Positions 1-9,694 of a DNA stretch of 64,000 nucleotides are shown here, one piece after another. Source of the stretch: JAIQFF01 sp963788505 (lineage in GTDB: Bacteria; Acidobacteriota; Terriglobia; Terriglobales; Acidobacteriaceae); assembly GCA_963788505.1 (NCBI GenBank), contig CAWBGY010000006.1, positions 62,001-126,000 of the forward strand, in the 5' to 3' direction. The notes under the pieces were generated by a model. It worked only from the letters and a program-made list of their open reading frames with translations, did not search any database and had not been told where the DNA came from. The first letter of the stretch is position 1; the number at the start of each line of letters is the position of its first letter. A program made the position numbers and the translations under genes.

Positions 1-1279
1 AATTCGTCCGCTTCCACGCAATTTTCCTTGATGACATGGGCGTCTACGATGAAGACAGCCAGGGCCATCCTGTCTACAACTTCTCCTACGTGGACCAGGC
101 GTACGACGGTCTGCTTGCAGAACGGCGTTCGTCCCTTTGTGGAGCTGAGTTTCATGCCGAAGAAGCTGGCCTCCAGGGATGCCCCGCATGCCTTCTGGTA
201 CAAGCAAAACGTCGCGCCTCCCAAGGATTGGGGTAAATGGGATGATCTGATTTACCAGTTCACCAAGCATCTGGTGGATCGTTATGGCCTGGATGAGGTC
301 GCGAAGTGGTACTTCGAAGTCTGGAACGAGCCCAATATCGACTTCTGGGCGGGGGACCCGAAGCAGGCCACCTATTTCGAGCTTTACGATCACAGCGCGG
401 CCGCGGTAAAGCGGGTGAGCTGCGCGTTTGCGGGTGGGTGGACCGGCAACGGCGCAGGCCGCCTGGGCCGACGCCTTCATTCAGCACTGCGTCGAGAATC
501 ATGTTCCGGTTGATTTCGTTTCCACCCACGTGTACGGAAACGACAGCGCAAAAGATGTCTTTGGCACGAACGAAAACATTCCGCGCGAGCGCATGGTATG
601 CCGGGCGGTAAAGAAGGTGCATGATCAGATCAAGGCCTCGGCCCTTCCCAAGCTTCCCTTGATCTGGAGCGAGTTCAACGCCAGTTACAAGAACGAACCC
701 GAAATTACCGACTCCTTATATATGGGTCCGTGGATGGCCGACACCATCCGCCAGTGCGACGGCCTGGTGGACGAGATGTCGTACTGGACCTTCTCGGATG
801 TTTTCGAAGAGCAGGGCGTTGTGAAACAGCCTTTTTACGGTGGATATGGCCTGATTGCTGCCGGAGGGATTCCCAAGCCAGCATTCGCGGCGTTCAAGAT
901 TCTGCATCAGCTGGGAGACGAACGCCTGGAGCTTGATTCCGATTCAGCGCTGGTGACCCGAGCCGCCGACGGTTCGCTGGTCGTTGCAGTATGGAACCTG
1001 ATTCCTGCGGGGCAAACGGGCGCTGCCAGAACGGTGACCCTGCAATTCAAAAATCTCGGCCGCGCGCGGCACGCATCCATCTCCCGAGTCGATCGCGACC
1101 ACGGTGACCCGCATCCTGCGTACGAAAAGATGGGGTCGCCTGTCTATCCGACCCAGGCACAACTGGAGAAGCTGCGCGAGTCGGTTGTGCCTGGTCCACC
1201 GGAGACTCAGGAATTGAAGGAAGGGAAGCTAAGCCTGACACTTCCAGCCAACGGCCTGGCCGTGATCGGAATCCGGTAG
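1..1279 (+). pseudogene. GH39 family glycoside hydrolase (beta-xylosidase-like), 5'-truncated and frameshifted
   Basis: The C-terminal three quarters of a GH39-type (beta/alpha)8 glycosidase can be read, but in three consecutive frames: frame 3 up to about 116, frame 1 from about 118 to 420, and frame 2 from about 422 to the stop at 1277-1279. Joined, they give a continuous protein with FVELSFMP, the acid/base motif EVWNEPN, VGGPATA and the nucleophile motif PLIWSEFNASY, followed by a C-terminal beta-sandwich. Each junction behaves like one extra base (near 117 and near 421). The start lies outside the window. Both catalytic glutamates are intact and the sequence is otherwise undamaged, so assembly or sequencing errors are about as likely as a decaying gene. 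Members of this family release xylose or related sugars from oligosaccharides; the substrate here is unknown. Confidence 0.8.
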
Positions 1280-1289
1280 CGGGTTCGGG

Positions 1290-1416
1290 GTGGGCGGACA
1301 CTCTTGTCCGCCGCCTTTGATTTGGATTTCAGCGGTATGTGCAAACAGGCACCTCAAGAGCCTCAAGCAGTTGAAGGGTCAAAGTCAAAGGCGGCGGACG
1401 AGAGTGTCCGCCCCAC
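1290..1416. repeat. Nested inverted-repeat (MITE/REP-like) element
   Basis: Two near-perfect inverted arms of about 31 bp (1290-1320 and 1385-1416) face each other across about 64 bp. Each arm is itself a small hairpin: the left contains GGCGGACA-CTCT-TGTCCGCC and the right contains GGCGGAC-GAGAGT-GTCCGCC. It starts 11 bp after the GH39 stop, so it could also act as a transcription terminator, although no T tract follows. It has no coding capacity. The structure suggests a dispersed non-autonomous repeat, but no second copy is visible in this window. Confidence 0.7.
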
Positions 1417-1510
1417 ACCGCCGCATAACTCTATGAACCGACAAACCTTACGGGTCTGCAAGGCATCTGAATTTCGCGCTGATCGCAATTGGTGCCGCAT
1501 AGGCTGCGGG

Positions 1511-1527
1511 AGCGATTATTTATCGCT
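1511..1527. promoter_or_regulatory. Inverted repeat upstream of the ABC exporter
   Basis: AGCGAT and ATCGCT flank a 5-bp AT-rich centre (tattt), 41 bp before the exporter start. The placement suits an operator overlapping a promoter; no regulator for it is identifiable. Confidence 0.35.
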
Positions 1528-1567
1528 ATAGCTTCAAGAAACCCCTGAACTTGGTTAGGATTCATGC

Positions 1568-3388
1568 ATGGCGGAGCAGCAGAGCTTTCTGAGCAGCTGG
1601 CAGGAGCGGCTTTCGGCGCTCCGTAATACCCCGCCGGTGCTCAAAATCGTATGGCAATCCGGACCCGGCGTGGTCGTGTTCGGTCTGGTGACCCGCCTTT
1701 TCGCCGCCTTGCTTCCTCTGGCGCTGCTCTGGATTCCCAAGATGATCGTTGACATCATCGTGCACGCCAAAGTCGCGGAGCATCCGGTGCCCACCCGGCT
1801 ATGGTGGCTGGTGGCGGGCGAATTCGGGCTCGCAGTGTTGGGCGGTATTCTGGCGCGCGCCATCGATTACTCGGATTCCCTGCTGGCGGACAAGTACACC
1901 CGCCATGTAAGCATCCAGGTGATGAAGCATGCCGCGGAACTGGACCTGATCGCCTACGAGGACCCGGTGTTCTATGACCGCCTGGAGCGGGCGCGGGCGC
2001 AGGCCACAGACCGACTGGGGATGATTCAGCAGATCGGGCGGCTGATCCAGTTGGTGATTACCACCATTACGCTGTCCGTCACCATCATTATCTATTCGCC
2101 GTGGTTGATGGTGCTGTTGATCGCGGGAGTGTTGCCCGCGTTCCTGGGCGAGAGCCATTTCGCTTTCCTGGGATACGCCAAGAATTTCCGCCAGACTCCG
2201 GTCCGGCGCCAACTGGACTACCTGCGGCAGGTAGGTGGCAGCAAAGAAGCCGCGAAGGAACTCAAGCTATTCGGACTCAGTAAGTTCCTCACGGAGCGCT
2301 TCACCAGACTCTCCGACGGGATTTACGAAGAGAACGTCGCGCTGTCCCGGCGCAAACTGATCGCGGGAGCTTTCCTGTCGGTGATCGCGTTCATGGGTTA
2401 TTACTCGGCCTATGTGTTCGTGATCTGGCGGACAGTTATGGGCGTGTACAGCATCGGGCTGTGGTACTTGTTGTCAGGCGCGATTCTGCAGGCCAGCGGC
2501 AATATCCAGCAGATTTTTTCCACCCTTTCAGGCATCGCGGACCAGGCTCTTTTCCTGACCGACCTGCTGGCGTTCTTTGACATGCGGCCTACGATCCAGT
2601 CCAGGCCGGATGCTCTCCCCGCGCCCCGGCCTATCGTTCAAGGATTTGAATTTCGCAATGTTTCATTCCGGTATCCGGGGAATTCGCGGCTGGTGCTGAA
2701 CGGCCTGAACTTCCATCTGCATCCCGGAGAGCGGGTTGCGCTGATCGGAGAGAACGGCGAAGGCAAAACCACCATCGTTAAGCTGATCACGCGGCTTTAC
2801 GATCCCACCGAGGGCCAGGTGCTGCTCGACGGCGTGGACCTGAGAGAGTATCGTCTGGAAGACCTATATCGTGAGATTGGCGTTATCTTTCAAGACTTTA
2901 TGCGCTATGAAATGACGGCGCGCGAAAACATCGCGGTAGGCCGGATTGAGGACATTGACGATCTGCAACTGCTCGAAACCGCTGCCCGGAAGAGCCTGGC
3001 GGACGCGGTCATTGGCAGGCTCCCCGGCGGGTACGATCAAATGTTGGGACGACGTTTCGAAACCGGCGTCGACATATCGGGGGGAGAGTGGCAAAAAGTT
3101 GCCTTGGCGCGGGCTTATCTGCGCGACGCGCAACTTCTGGTTCTTGACGAGCCCACCGCGGCGCTCGATGCGCGCAGCGAGTTCGAGGTTTTCCAGCGCT
3201 TTGCGGAACTCACGGCGGGCAAAATGGCGCTGTTTATTTCGCATCGATTTTCCACCGTGCGCATGGCCGACCGCATCGTAGTCCTCGAAAAAGGCCGGAT
3301 CGCGGAAGAAGGAAGTCACGAGCAACTGGCGCGGCTGGGCGGGCGCTACAAGGAAATGTTCGAGATGCAAGCCGCCAGTTATCGTTAG
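1568..3388 (+). CDS. ABC exporter, fused permease and ATPase
   Basis: A 606-aa half-transporter of the MsbA/HlyB exporter type. The N-terminal ~330 residues hold about six hydrophobic membrane segments. The nucleotide-binding domain follows with Walker A GENGEGKTT, a Q-loop (VIFQDF), signature ISGGEWQKVALARA, Walker B LLVLDEPTAALD and switch histidine FISHR. It should work as a homodimer in the inner membrane. The start ATG follows a TTAGGA Shine-Dalgarno-like stretch. It ends 32 bp before the glucan-synthase-like gene on the same strand, so the two are probably co-transcribed. In rhizobia the exporter NdvA/ChvA serves the product of NdvB/ChvB, which suggests by analogy that this protein exports the product of the next gene. 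The domain call is firm; the substrate is inferred. Confidence 0.9.
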   Translation: MAEQQSFLSSWQERLSALRNTPPVLKIVWQSGPGVVVFGLVTRLFAALLPLALLWIPKMIVDIIVHAKVAEHPVPTRLWWLVAGEFGLAVLGGILARAIDYSDSLLADKYTRHVSIQVMKHAAELDLIAYEDPVFYDRLERARAQATDRLGMIQQIGRLIQLVITTITLSVTIIIYSPWLMVLLIAGVLPAFLGESHFAFLGYAKNFRQTPVRRQLDYLRQVGGSKEAAKELKLFGLSKFLTERFTRLSDGIYEENVALSRRKLIAGAFLSVIAFMGYYSAYVFVIWRTVMGVYSIGLWYLLSGAILQASGNIQQIFSTLSGIADQALFLTDLLAFFDMRPTIQSRPDALPAPRPIVQGFEFRNVSFRYPGNSRLVLNGLNFHLHPGERVALIGENGEGKTTIVKLITRLYDPTEGQVLLDGVDLREYRLEDLYREIGVIFQDFMRYEMTARENIAVGRIEDIDDLQLLETAARKSLADAVIGRLPGGYDQMLGRRFETGVDISGGEWQKVALARAYLRDAQLLVLDEPTAALDARSEFEVFQRFAELTAGKMALFISHRFSTVRMADRIVVLEKGRIAEEGSHEQLARLGGRYKEMFEMQAASYR

Positions 3389-3420
3389 TTAGTCTTTCGG
3401 AGCCCTAGCTTTCACAAGTA

Positions 3421-6400
3421 ATGCCGCCAGATACCCATATCGAAATGCTGAGCGCGGAAGCCGAGCGCCTGCCCGAGCCCGCCAAAGAGATTGGGCCCAA
3501 TCCGGAAGCCCTGGCTGCAGCGGCGGCCGACCTGGGGCGAAGGCTGGTATGGCTGCCGGGCGCGCACTCATCCCGCTTTTTCGCCGAGCGCTACCGCGCT
3601 CTGGGCCGCGCGATCAGGCCGGTGCTTCGGATTTTGCAGCGGTCCGCACCCAAGACCGTCGTCGGAGATGACTTTCACTGGCTGAACGATAACGTGCGCA
3701 TGGTGCATGCCGACCTCCGAGGCACGAAGGAAGGCTTCAAGTTAGTGCGCAAGCTGCCGCACGTCCGAACTCCAGACGGCGCCATCACTCCGCGGGTAAT
3801 TGCTCTGGCCTCCGGATATCTGGCGGCCACCGGCTATGAGTTCGGTGAGAACTCGCTTAACGCCTATGTGCAAGCTTTTCAGCAGAGCACGGTGCTGAGG
3901 CTGGTCGAGCTCTGGGCACTGGTTCCGGCGCTGAAACTGGTTCTGCTGGAAGAGATCGCGGCGCGCGGATCCAAAGTGACAGCGGACCCCGCGGGCTCCT
4001 ACGGGGCCGGTATCTGTGTACGCAGCCTGCGCGATATTGGCCAGACCTGGTGGAAGGATGTGCTCGAACCGCTGGTTCTGTTCGATCGGGCGCTGCGCCA
4101 GGACCCAACCGGCGCGTATGCCCGCATGGATTTCGAGAGCCGCGATCTGTATCGCACCGAGGTGGCAAACATCGCCGAACATTCCGATTTGTCGGAGAGC
4201 GAAGTTGCGGCCGCGGCGCTCGCGCTGGCGCGGTCCGCGCACCAGGAAACACACGCCAGCGCGCGCCTGACGGCCCGTCTGGGGCACATCGGGTACTACC
4301 TTCTCGCGGAGGGGTCGACGGCGCTCTACGGGAGGGTGGGTTTTCAGCCTCCGCTGGGCCAGCGGATTGCATCTTTCTTACGGCGGCATCCGGATGAGTT
4401 CTATCTGCCGGGCACCGAGGTGCTTACGCTCGCCATCATGTCGGCGATTGTGCTGCTGCTGACCAACACTTATACCTCTCTCGAACTGATCCTGTTTTCC
4501 ATGCTGATGCTGCTTCTGCCCTGTTCACAGGGCGCGATCCAGCTGGTGAACTATCTCGTGACCTCCCTGCTGGAGCCGCGGATTCTGCCCAAGCTCGACT
4601 TCTCCGAGGGAGTTCCCGACAACTGCAGGACGCTGGTGGCCATTCCCAGCATGCTGTTTAACCAGCAGCAGGTCCGCCGGCTGGCCGAGGACCTGGAGGT
4701 ACGATTCCTCGGCAATCACGATCCCAACATTCATTTCGCGTTGCTCACCGACCTGCCGGATTCTCCGGAGCCTCCGTCCGAGGATGATCCGCTGATCGAA
4801 TACTGTGCGCAATTGGTGCGCGAACTGAACGAAAAGTACGCCAGTCAGGCGTCCGGATCATTCCTTCTCTTCCATCGCCACCGGGTCTACAACCCGCGGG
4901 AAAGAGTGTGGATGGGCTGGGAGCGAAAACGCGGCAAGCTGATGGACCTGAACAAGCTGCTGCGCAATGAACACGACAGTTTCCCGGTCAAAATTGGCGA
5001 CCTGTCGATTTTGCCGCAGATTCGTTTTGTCATCACGCTGGACTCGGACACGGAACTGCCGCGGGGATCGGCCGATCGCATGATTGGAGCCATGGCCCAT
5101 CCCTTGAACCAGGCGATCATCGATCCCGACCCGGAGAAGAACATTGTCGTGGCCGGCTACGGCATCCTGCAGCCGCGAGTGGGAGTGAGTGTGCAAAGCG
5201 CCTCCCGTTCCCGGCTGGCCGGCCTCTATTCGGGAGAAACGGGTTTCGATATCTATACCCGCGCTATTTCCGATGTGTACCAGGACCTGTACGGAGAAGG
5301 GATCTTCGCCGGAAAAGGGATCTATGAGGTGGACACGGTGCACCGGGTGCTGGACCGGCGCTTCCCGCGCAATGCCCTGCTCAGCCATGACCTGATCGAG
5401 GGCGCGTACGCGCGCGCCGGCCTGGCCAGCGACATCGAAATTATCGAAGACTATCCCTCGCACTACAGCGCCTACAACCGCCGCAAGCACCGCTGGCTGC
5501 GGGGCGACTGGCAGATCACCGGCTGGCTGTTATCGCGGGTGCCGGATGAGTCGGGACGGAAGGTGCGGAATCCCATCTCGCTGGTTTCACAGTGGAAGAT
5601 TCTGGACAATCTGCGGCGCAGCCTGGTGGAACCGGCAACCTTCCTGCTGCTGGTGTTCGGCTGGCTGGTGCTGCCTGGCAATCCCCTCTATTGGACTTTG
5701 GCGACCCTGGGCATCCTGTTCGTTCCGGCCTGGTGCCAGTTTGGGTTCAACCTGATCCGGGCCGCGGTGGAGCGGAAATCGCAAGTCGTCAAGGACGCCC
5801 GGGCGGCGCTGATCTCGGCCAACGCCGGCATGTTTTTCACCCTGTCATTCCTGCCACACCAGATGTTGCTCTCGCTCGATGCGGTGGTGCGAACTCTGGT
5901 CCGGCGACTGGTGACGCGGCGACGGCTGCTGGAGTGGGAGACCGCGGCAGAAACCGAATTCAGCACCCGCAAGCGCACGCCGGTCGACATCTATCTCGAC
6001 TGGATGCCCGCGCTGGCGCTGGCCCTGGGTGCTCTGGTGTTCTTCACCCGTCGGCACGCTTTTTTCGCCGCGCTGCCGATCCTGCTGCTCTGGGGTTGCA
6101 GTAAATGGATATCGATGTGGCTGAACCTGCCTTCACGGGCGATGCACAGTGAAACATCCGACAAGGATGAGTTGTTTCTGGCTCGGACCGCGCTCCGCAA
6201 CTGGAGGTATTTCGCCGAGTTCAGTACCGAAGAGCATCACTGGCTGATTCCGGACAATGTGCAGGAAGAACCAGCGGCCATCGCAGCTCGCACATCACCC
6301 ACGAATCTGGGCTTTCTTCTGAATGCCCGCCAGGCGGCCTGCGAGTTTGGTTTTCTGACCGTCCCTGAATTCGCCGAGCAAACCCTGCGGACCCTGGCAA

Positions 6401-7929
6401 CCATGGCCAGGCTTTCGCGGTCTCGCGGGCACCTGCTCAACTGGTACGACACCCGCACCCTCGAACCGCTTCACCCGCGGTTCATTTCTTCCGTGGACAG
6501 CGGCAACCTGGTAGCGTCGCTGTGGACGCTGCAGCAGGGCTGTTTGGACCTCTTGCAGCGTCCGTTGCTGGAGAAACAACTGGCGGAAGGACTGGCCGAT
6601 CATCTGCGGATTCTGGTCGAAGACCATGCGTTTCCGCAGAAGCGCTTCAAAACGTTTCAGGAGCAGATCAGGAAAAGAAGCTGGCTGCAGCGCCTGCTGG
6701 CGCCTTCTGAAGAAGGACTGCTGGAGATCGACCTGGAGACGGCGAAGCCGAAGTACGAGTCCGATGTTCGCTGGTTCGCGGCCGAAGCCCTTTCCCGGGT
6801 CAGGAATCTCAGAAAAGCAGTTCAGATCTATGTTCCGTGGATGCTGCCGGAGTTTATTCCGCTGTGGAAAGATGCGACGCTGGACTTCAAATTCGACTCG
6901 CAAAGCCTGACCGTCCAGCGATTGCCGGAAGTCGTGGACAGACTGACAGCCCGTCTGCAGTTCGCGCTCGATCATGCCAACGGCTCAGGAGACCGGAAGG
7001 CCCTCTACCAGCATCTGCAGGCCATGTTGCCGGAAGCGCGCTCGCGGGCGCTGGATCTGATCGAAGACCTCAAGCAGATTGCGAGCGAAGCCGGGAAGTT
7101 CGCCGACGAGATGGACTTCCGATTCCTGCTGCACCCCCGGCGCAAGTTGCTCTCTACCGGGTTCGACTCTGAGTCGGAGAAGCTACACCCTGCCTGTTAC
7201 GACTTGCTGGCTTCGGAAGCGCGCATCGCCGTATTCGCCGCCATCGCCAAGGAAGACATTCCGCAGGACGTCTGGTTTCTGCTGGGCCGGGCCCACACTC
7301 GCGAGCACGGGCTTCCGGTTCTGCTCTCCTGGACCGGGACCATGTTCGAGTACCTGATGCCGATCCTGTGGATGCGCACCTACCCCAATACCCTGCTGGA
7401 CAATTCACGTCTCGCCGCGGTAAAGCTACAGCAGATCTATGGCGGCGAAAAAGGTGTGCCGTGGGGGATTTCGGAATCGGCCTACGCCAAACGAGATGAG
7501 GCCGGGAACTATCAGTATCAGGCCTTCGGGCTTCCTGATATTTCGCTGCACCCGGGCGAGCCCAATGCGTTGGTCATCTCGCCATATTCCACACTCCTGG
7601 CCCTGCACGTGGATGCTCCGGGGGCAGTGCGCAACCTGCGCCGAATGGAAGGCGAGGGATGGTTGGGCTCGTACGGGTTCTACGAAGCTGCCGACTACAG
7701 CACGACTTCCGGCCGCCGCTCCTGGCGCCATCGCCACGAATTGGTTCGCTGCTGGATGGCCCATCACCAGGGCATGGGCCTGCTCTCCCTGGCTAATTTC
7801 CTGCACGACGGCGTGGCCCAACGCTGGTTTCATAGTGATCGGCGGGTGCAGGCTACTGAACTGCTTCTGCATGAAAAACCCGCGACCAATGTCAAGTCGT
7901 TGCGGCAACTCAACGGCGCCGCTGCGTAA
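3421..7929 (+). CDS. Cyclic beta-1,2-glucan synthase-like protein (GT84 plus glycoamylase-like domain, no GH94)
   Basis: A 1502-aa membrane protein matching the first half to two thirds of NdvB/ChvB. It has hydrophobic pairs near residues 340-385, 740-790 and 862-895. The GT84 glycosyltransferase core carries DSDTE (residues 541-545, DxD metal/UDP-sugar site), the conserved ALLSHDLIEGAYARAG block and HRWLRGDW (about 690), a QxxRW-like motif. The C-terminal ~270 residues (GVPWGISESAY, RSWRHRHELVRCWMAHHQGMG) form the glycoamylase-like cyclisation domain now classed near GH189. Full-length synthases continue for over 1000 residues with a GH94 phosphorylase that sets ring size; here the frame stops after LRQLNGAAA and no GH94 sequence follows in any frame. 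It may therefore make a linear or differently sized glucan, or pair with a separate phosphorylase elsewhere. Confidence 0.85.
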   Translation: MPPDTHIEMLSAEAERLPEPAKEIGPNPEALAAAAADLGRRLVWLPGAHSSRFFAERYRALGRAIRPVLRILQRSAPKTVVGDDFHWLNDNVRMVHADLRGTKEGFKLVRKLPHVRTPDGAITPRVIALASGYLAATGYEFGENSLNAYVQAFQQSTVLRLVELWALVPALKLVLLEEIAARGSKVTADPAGSYGAGICVRSLRDIGQTWWKDVLEPLVLFDRALRQDPTGAYARMDFESRDLYRTEVANIAEHSDLSESEVAAAALALARSAHQETHASARLTARLGHIGYYLLAEGSTALYGRVGFQPPLGQRIASFLRRHPDEFYLPGTEVLTLAIMSAIVLLLTNTYTSLELILFSMLMLLLPCSQGAIQLVNYLVTSLLEPRILPKLDFSEGVPDNCRTLVAIPSMLFNQQQVRRLAEDLEVRFLGNHDPNIHFALLTDLPDSPEPPSEDDPLIEYCAQLVRELNEKYASQASGSFLLFHRHRVYNPRERVWMGWERKRGKLMDLNKLLRNEHDSFPVKIGDLSILPQIRFVITLDSDTELPRGSADRMIGAMAHPLNQAIIDPDPEKNIVVAGYGILQPRVGVSVQSASRSRLAGLYSGETGFDIYTRAISDVYQDLYGEGIFAGKGIYEVDTVHRVLDRRFPRNALLSHDLIEGAYARAGLASDIEIIEDYPSHYSAYNRRKHRWLRGDWQITGWLLSRVPDESGRKVRNPISLVSQWKILDNLRRSLVEPATFLLLVFGWLVLPGNPLYWTLATLGILFVPAWCQFGFNLIRAAVERKSQVVKDARAALISANAGMFFTLSFLPHQMLLSLDAVVRTLVRRLVTRRRLLEWETAAETEFSTRKRTPVDIYLDWMPALALALGALVFFTRRHAFFAALPILLLWGCSKWISMWLNLPSRAMHSETSDKDELFLARTALRNWRYFAEFSTEEHHWLIPDNVQEEPAAIAARTSPTNLGFLLNARQAACEFGFLTVPEFAEQTLRTLATMARLSRSRGHLLNWYDTRTLEPLHPRFISSVDSGNLVASLWTLQQGCLDLLQRPLLEKQLAEGLADHLRILVEDHAFPQKRFKTFQEQIRKRSWLQRLLAPSEEGLLEIDLETAKPKYESDVRWFAAEALSRVRNLRKAVQIYVPWMLPEFIPLWKDATLDFKFDSQSLTVQRLPEVVDRLTARLQFALDHANGSGDRKALYQHLQAMLPEARSRALDLIEDLKQIASEAGKFADEMDFRFLLHPRRKLLSTGFDSESEKLHPACYDLLASEARIAVFAAIAKEDIPQDVWFLLGRAHTREHGLPVLLSWTGTMFEYLMPILWMRTYPNTLLDNSRLAAVKLQQIYGGEKGVPWGISESAYAKRDEAGNYQYQAFGLPDISLHPGEPNALVISPYSTLLALHVDAPGAVRNLRRMEGEGWLGSYGFYEAADYSTTSGRRSWRHRHELVRCWMAHHQGMGLLSLANFLHDGVAQRWFHSDRRVQATELLLHEKPATNVKSLRQLNGAAA

Positions 7930-8023
7930 GAATAATTTCGGTGGACGCGGGCTGGGCTGGCCGGACTTGTCTCTGCCGGTAGGGTGCGGGCCTTCGCGCC
8001 TTTGGATTGGGTTGCCTGACCAG

Positions 8024-8386
8024 CTATGAACTGGTGGAGGTCTGGTATTCGTCTAGCTGATCCAACTCTGGAAGCTCAAGCCCCCAGTTTTCGCCAACGG
8101 AACCGAGTCCTTCCAGCCCGACCTGGTATTCGCTTGTTCCCTCCATCGGCCTGACCCAGACCACCCGAAACTGGATCCTCCGTTGCCGATATTGCAGGGT
8201 GAGCTTATCGCCGGTTTTCAGAACATGGTGAATCGCGCCCAGCCGTGCCCCGTTTGGGGTTATGTCCAGAGTGTGGGCCAATTCGTTCACCGGATTGTTG
8301 GACGCGTCTTTCCCGGTTATCCGCACGGGCAAAACCATCTTGATCCGCTTGTGTCGCCGATTACCTTTTCCCAAGTAAGCCCCCAA
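8024..8386 (-). CDS. PilZ domain protein, probable c-di-GMP receptor
   Basis: A 120-aa single-domain protein. The N-terminal RRHKR gives the RxxxR motif, and DITPNG about 35 residues later gives the (D/N)x(S/T)xxG motif; together these are the c-di-GMP-binding signature of PilZ domains. A beta-barrel-like stretch (LTLQYRQRRIQFRVVWV) follows. No membrane segment or partner domain is visible, so it is probably a soluble adaptor that responds to c-di-GMP. It lies tail-to-tail with the glucan-synthase gene. PilZ proteins often regulate polysaccharide synthesis or motility, but no direct link to the neighbours is shown by the sequence. Confidence 0.85.
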   Translation of the reverse strand: MGAYLGKGNRRHKRIKMVLPVRITGKDASNNPVNELAHTLDITPNGARLGAIHHVLKTGDKLTLQYRQRRIQFRVVWVRPMEGTSEYQVGLEGLGSVGENWGLELPELDQLDEYQTSTSS

Positions 8387-8612
8387 ATGCGGGTAATTTT
8401 TTCCACTTGTCGCCCGGCTAGCCGTCGCATTTAAAGGGCCGAAACAGGGCCAAAGACCAAATTTCTGGCGCGTTGGGAATCAGAGGGTTAGGGGCGATGC
8501 CCGGACCAGATCGACGAGTTATCCCAGGCGGCTGACGCTCTGAATCAATCGGTTGACAGTTTTTGTCAGGCGTCTCTACTGGACTGGGGGACGCCAATCA
8601 TCCGGCCTCTGC
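8387..8612. other. Intergenic region between the PilZ gene and the repeat array
   Basis: No credible coding sequence. It must contain the PilZ promoter, which reads leftward, but I could not pick out a convincing -35/-10 pair. Confidence 0.5.
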
Positions 8613-9694
8613 AGGAGGTTGCGGAAAAACTCAATTTGCCCGGACGAAGCGACCACGGGGGCTAAAGCCCGCACGCACCCCTGACGACTTACGCGGCCCT
8701 GAAGGGCCGCTCTTCCACGGGGGGCCGACATTCACGGGAGGGACGATATTCACGATTTTTTCCGCAGCCTGTTAGGCCGGTCAGGCGGCAGCGTGACGTG
8801 AAGCTGCGCTGCCACACTTGTAGGAGGCTGCGGAAAAACTCAATTTGTCCGGACGAAGCGACCACGGGGGCTAAAGCCCGCACACACTCCTGACGACTTA
8901 CGCGGCCCTGAAGGGCCGCTCTTCCACGGGGGGGCCGACATTCACGGGAGGGACGACATTTACGATTTTTTCCGCAGCCTGTTAGGCCGGTCAGGCGGCA
9001 GCGTGACTGCGCTGCCACACTTGTAGGAGGCTGCGGAAAAACTCAATTTGTCCGGACGAAGCGACCATGGGGGCTAAAGCCCGCACGCACCCCTGACGAC
9101 TTACGCGGCCCTGAAGGGCCGCTCTTCCACGGGGGCCGACATTCACGGGAGGGACGACATTTACGATTTTTTCCGCAGCCTGTTAGGGCAGTCAGGGGAC
9201 AGCGTGACGTGAAAGCTGCGCTGCCACACTTGTAGGAGGCTGCGGAAAAACTCAATTTGTCCGGACGAAGCGACCACGGGGGCCGACATTCACGGGAGGG
9301 ACGACATTTACGAGTTTTTCCGCAGCCTGTTAGGGCAGTCAGACGACGGCGTGACGTGAAGCTGCGCTGCCACACTTGTAGGAGGCGGCGGAAAAACTCA
9401 ATTTGCCCGGACGAAGCGGCCACAGGGGCTAAAGCCCGCACGCACCTGACGACTTACGCGGCCCTGAAGGGCCGCTCTTCCACGGGGGGGCCGACATTCA
9501 CGGGAGGAACGACATTTACGAGTTTTTCCGCCGCCTGTTAGGGCAGTCAGACGACGGCGTGACGTGAAGCTGCGCTGCCACACTTGTAGGAGGCTGCGGA
9601 AAAACTCAATTTGTCCGGACGAAGCGGCCACAGGGGCTAAAGCCCGCACGCACCCCTGACGGCTTACGCGGCCCTGAAGGGCCGCTCTTCCACG
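8613..9694. repeat. Tandem array of six palindrome-rich repeat units
   Basis: Six direct copies begin at 8613, 8822, 9025, 9234, 9380 and 9588, mostly 203-209 bp apart. Each unit of about 155 bp opens with AGGCTGCGGAAAAACTC and closes with the reverse complement (GAGTTTTTCCGCAGCCT or one mismatch). Inside lie GGGCT-AA-AGCCC and the perfect hairpin GCGGCCCTGAAGGGCCGC. The roughly 50-bp spacers also hold a GGCAGCG/CGCTGCC hairpin in some copies. Unit 4 lacks about 60 bp including both internal hairpins, and unit 6 stops before its right arm. The open frames on both strands across the array repeat with the units and are not genes. No transposase is nearby, so a non-autonomous MITE-like element amplified in tandem is the best description. 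Confidence 0.9.
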
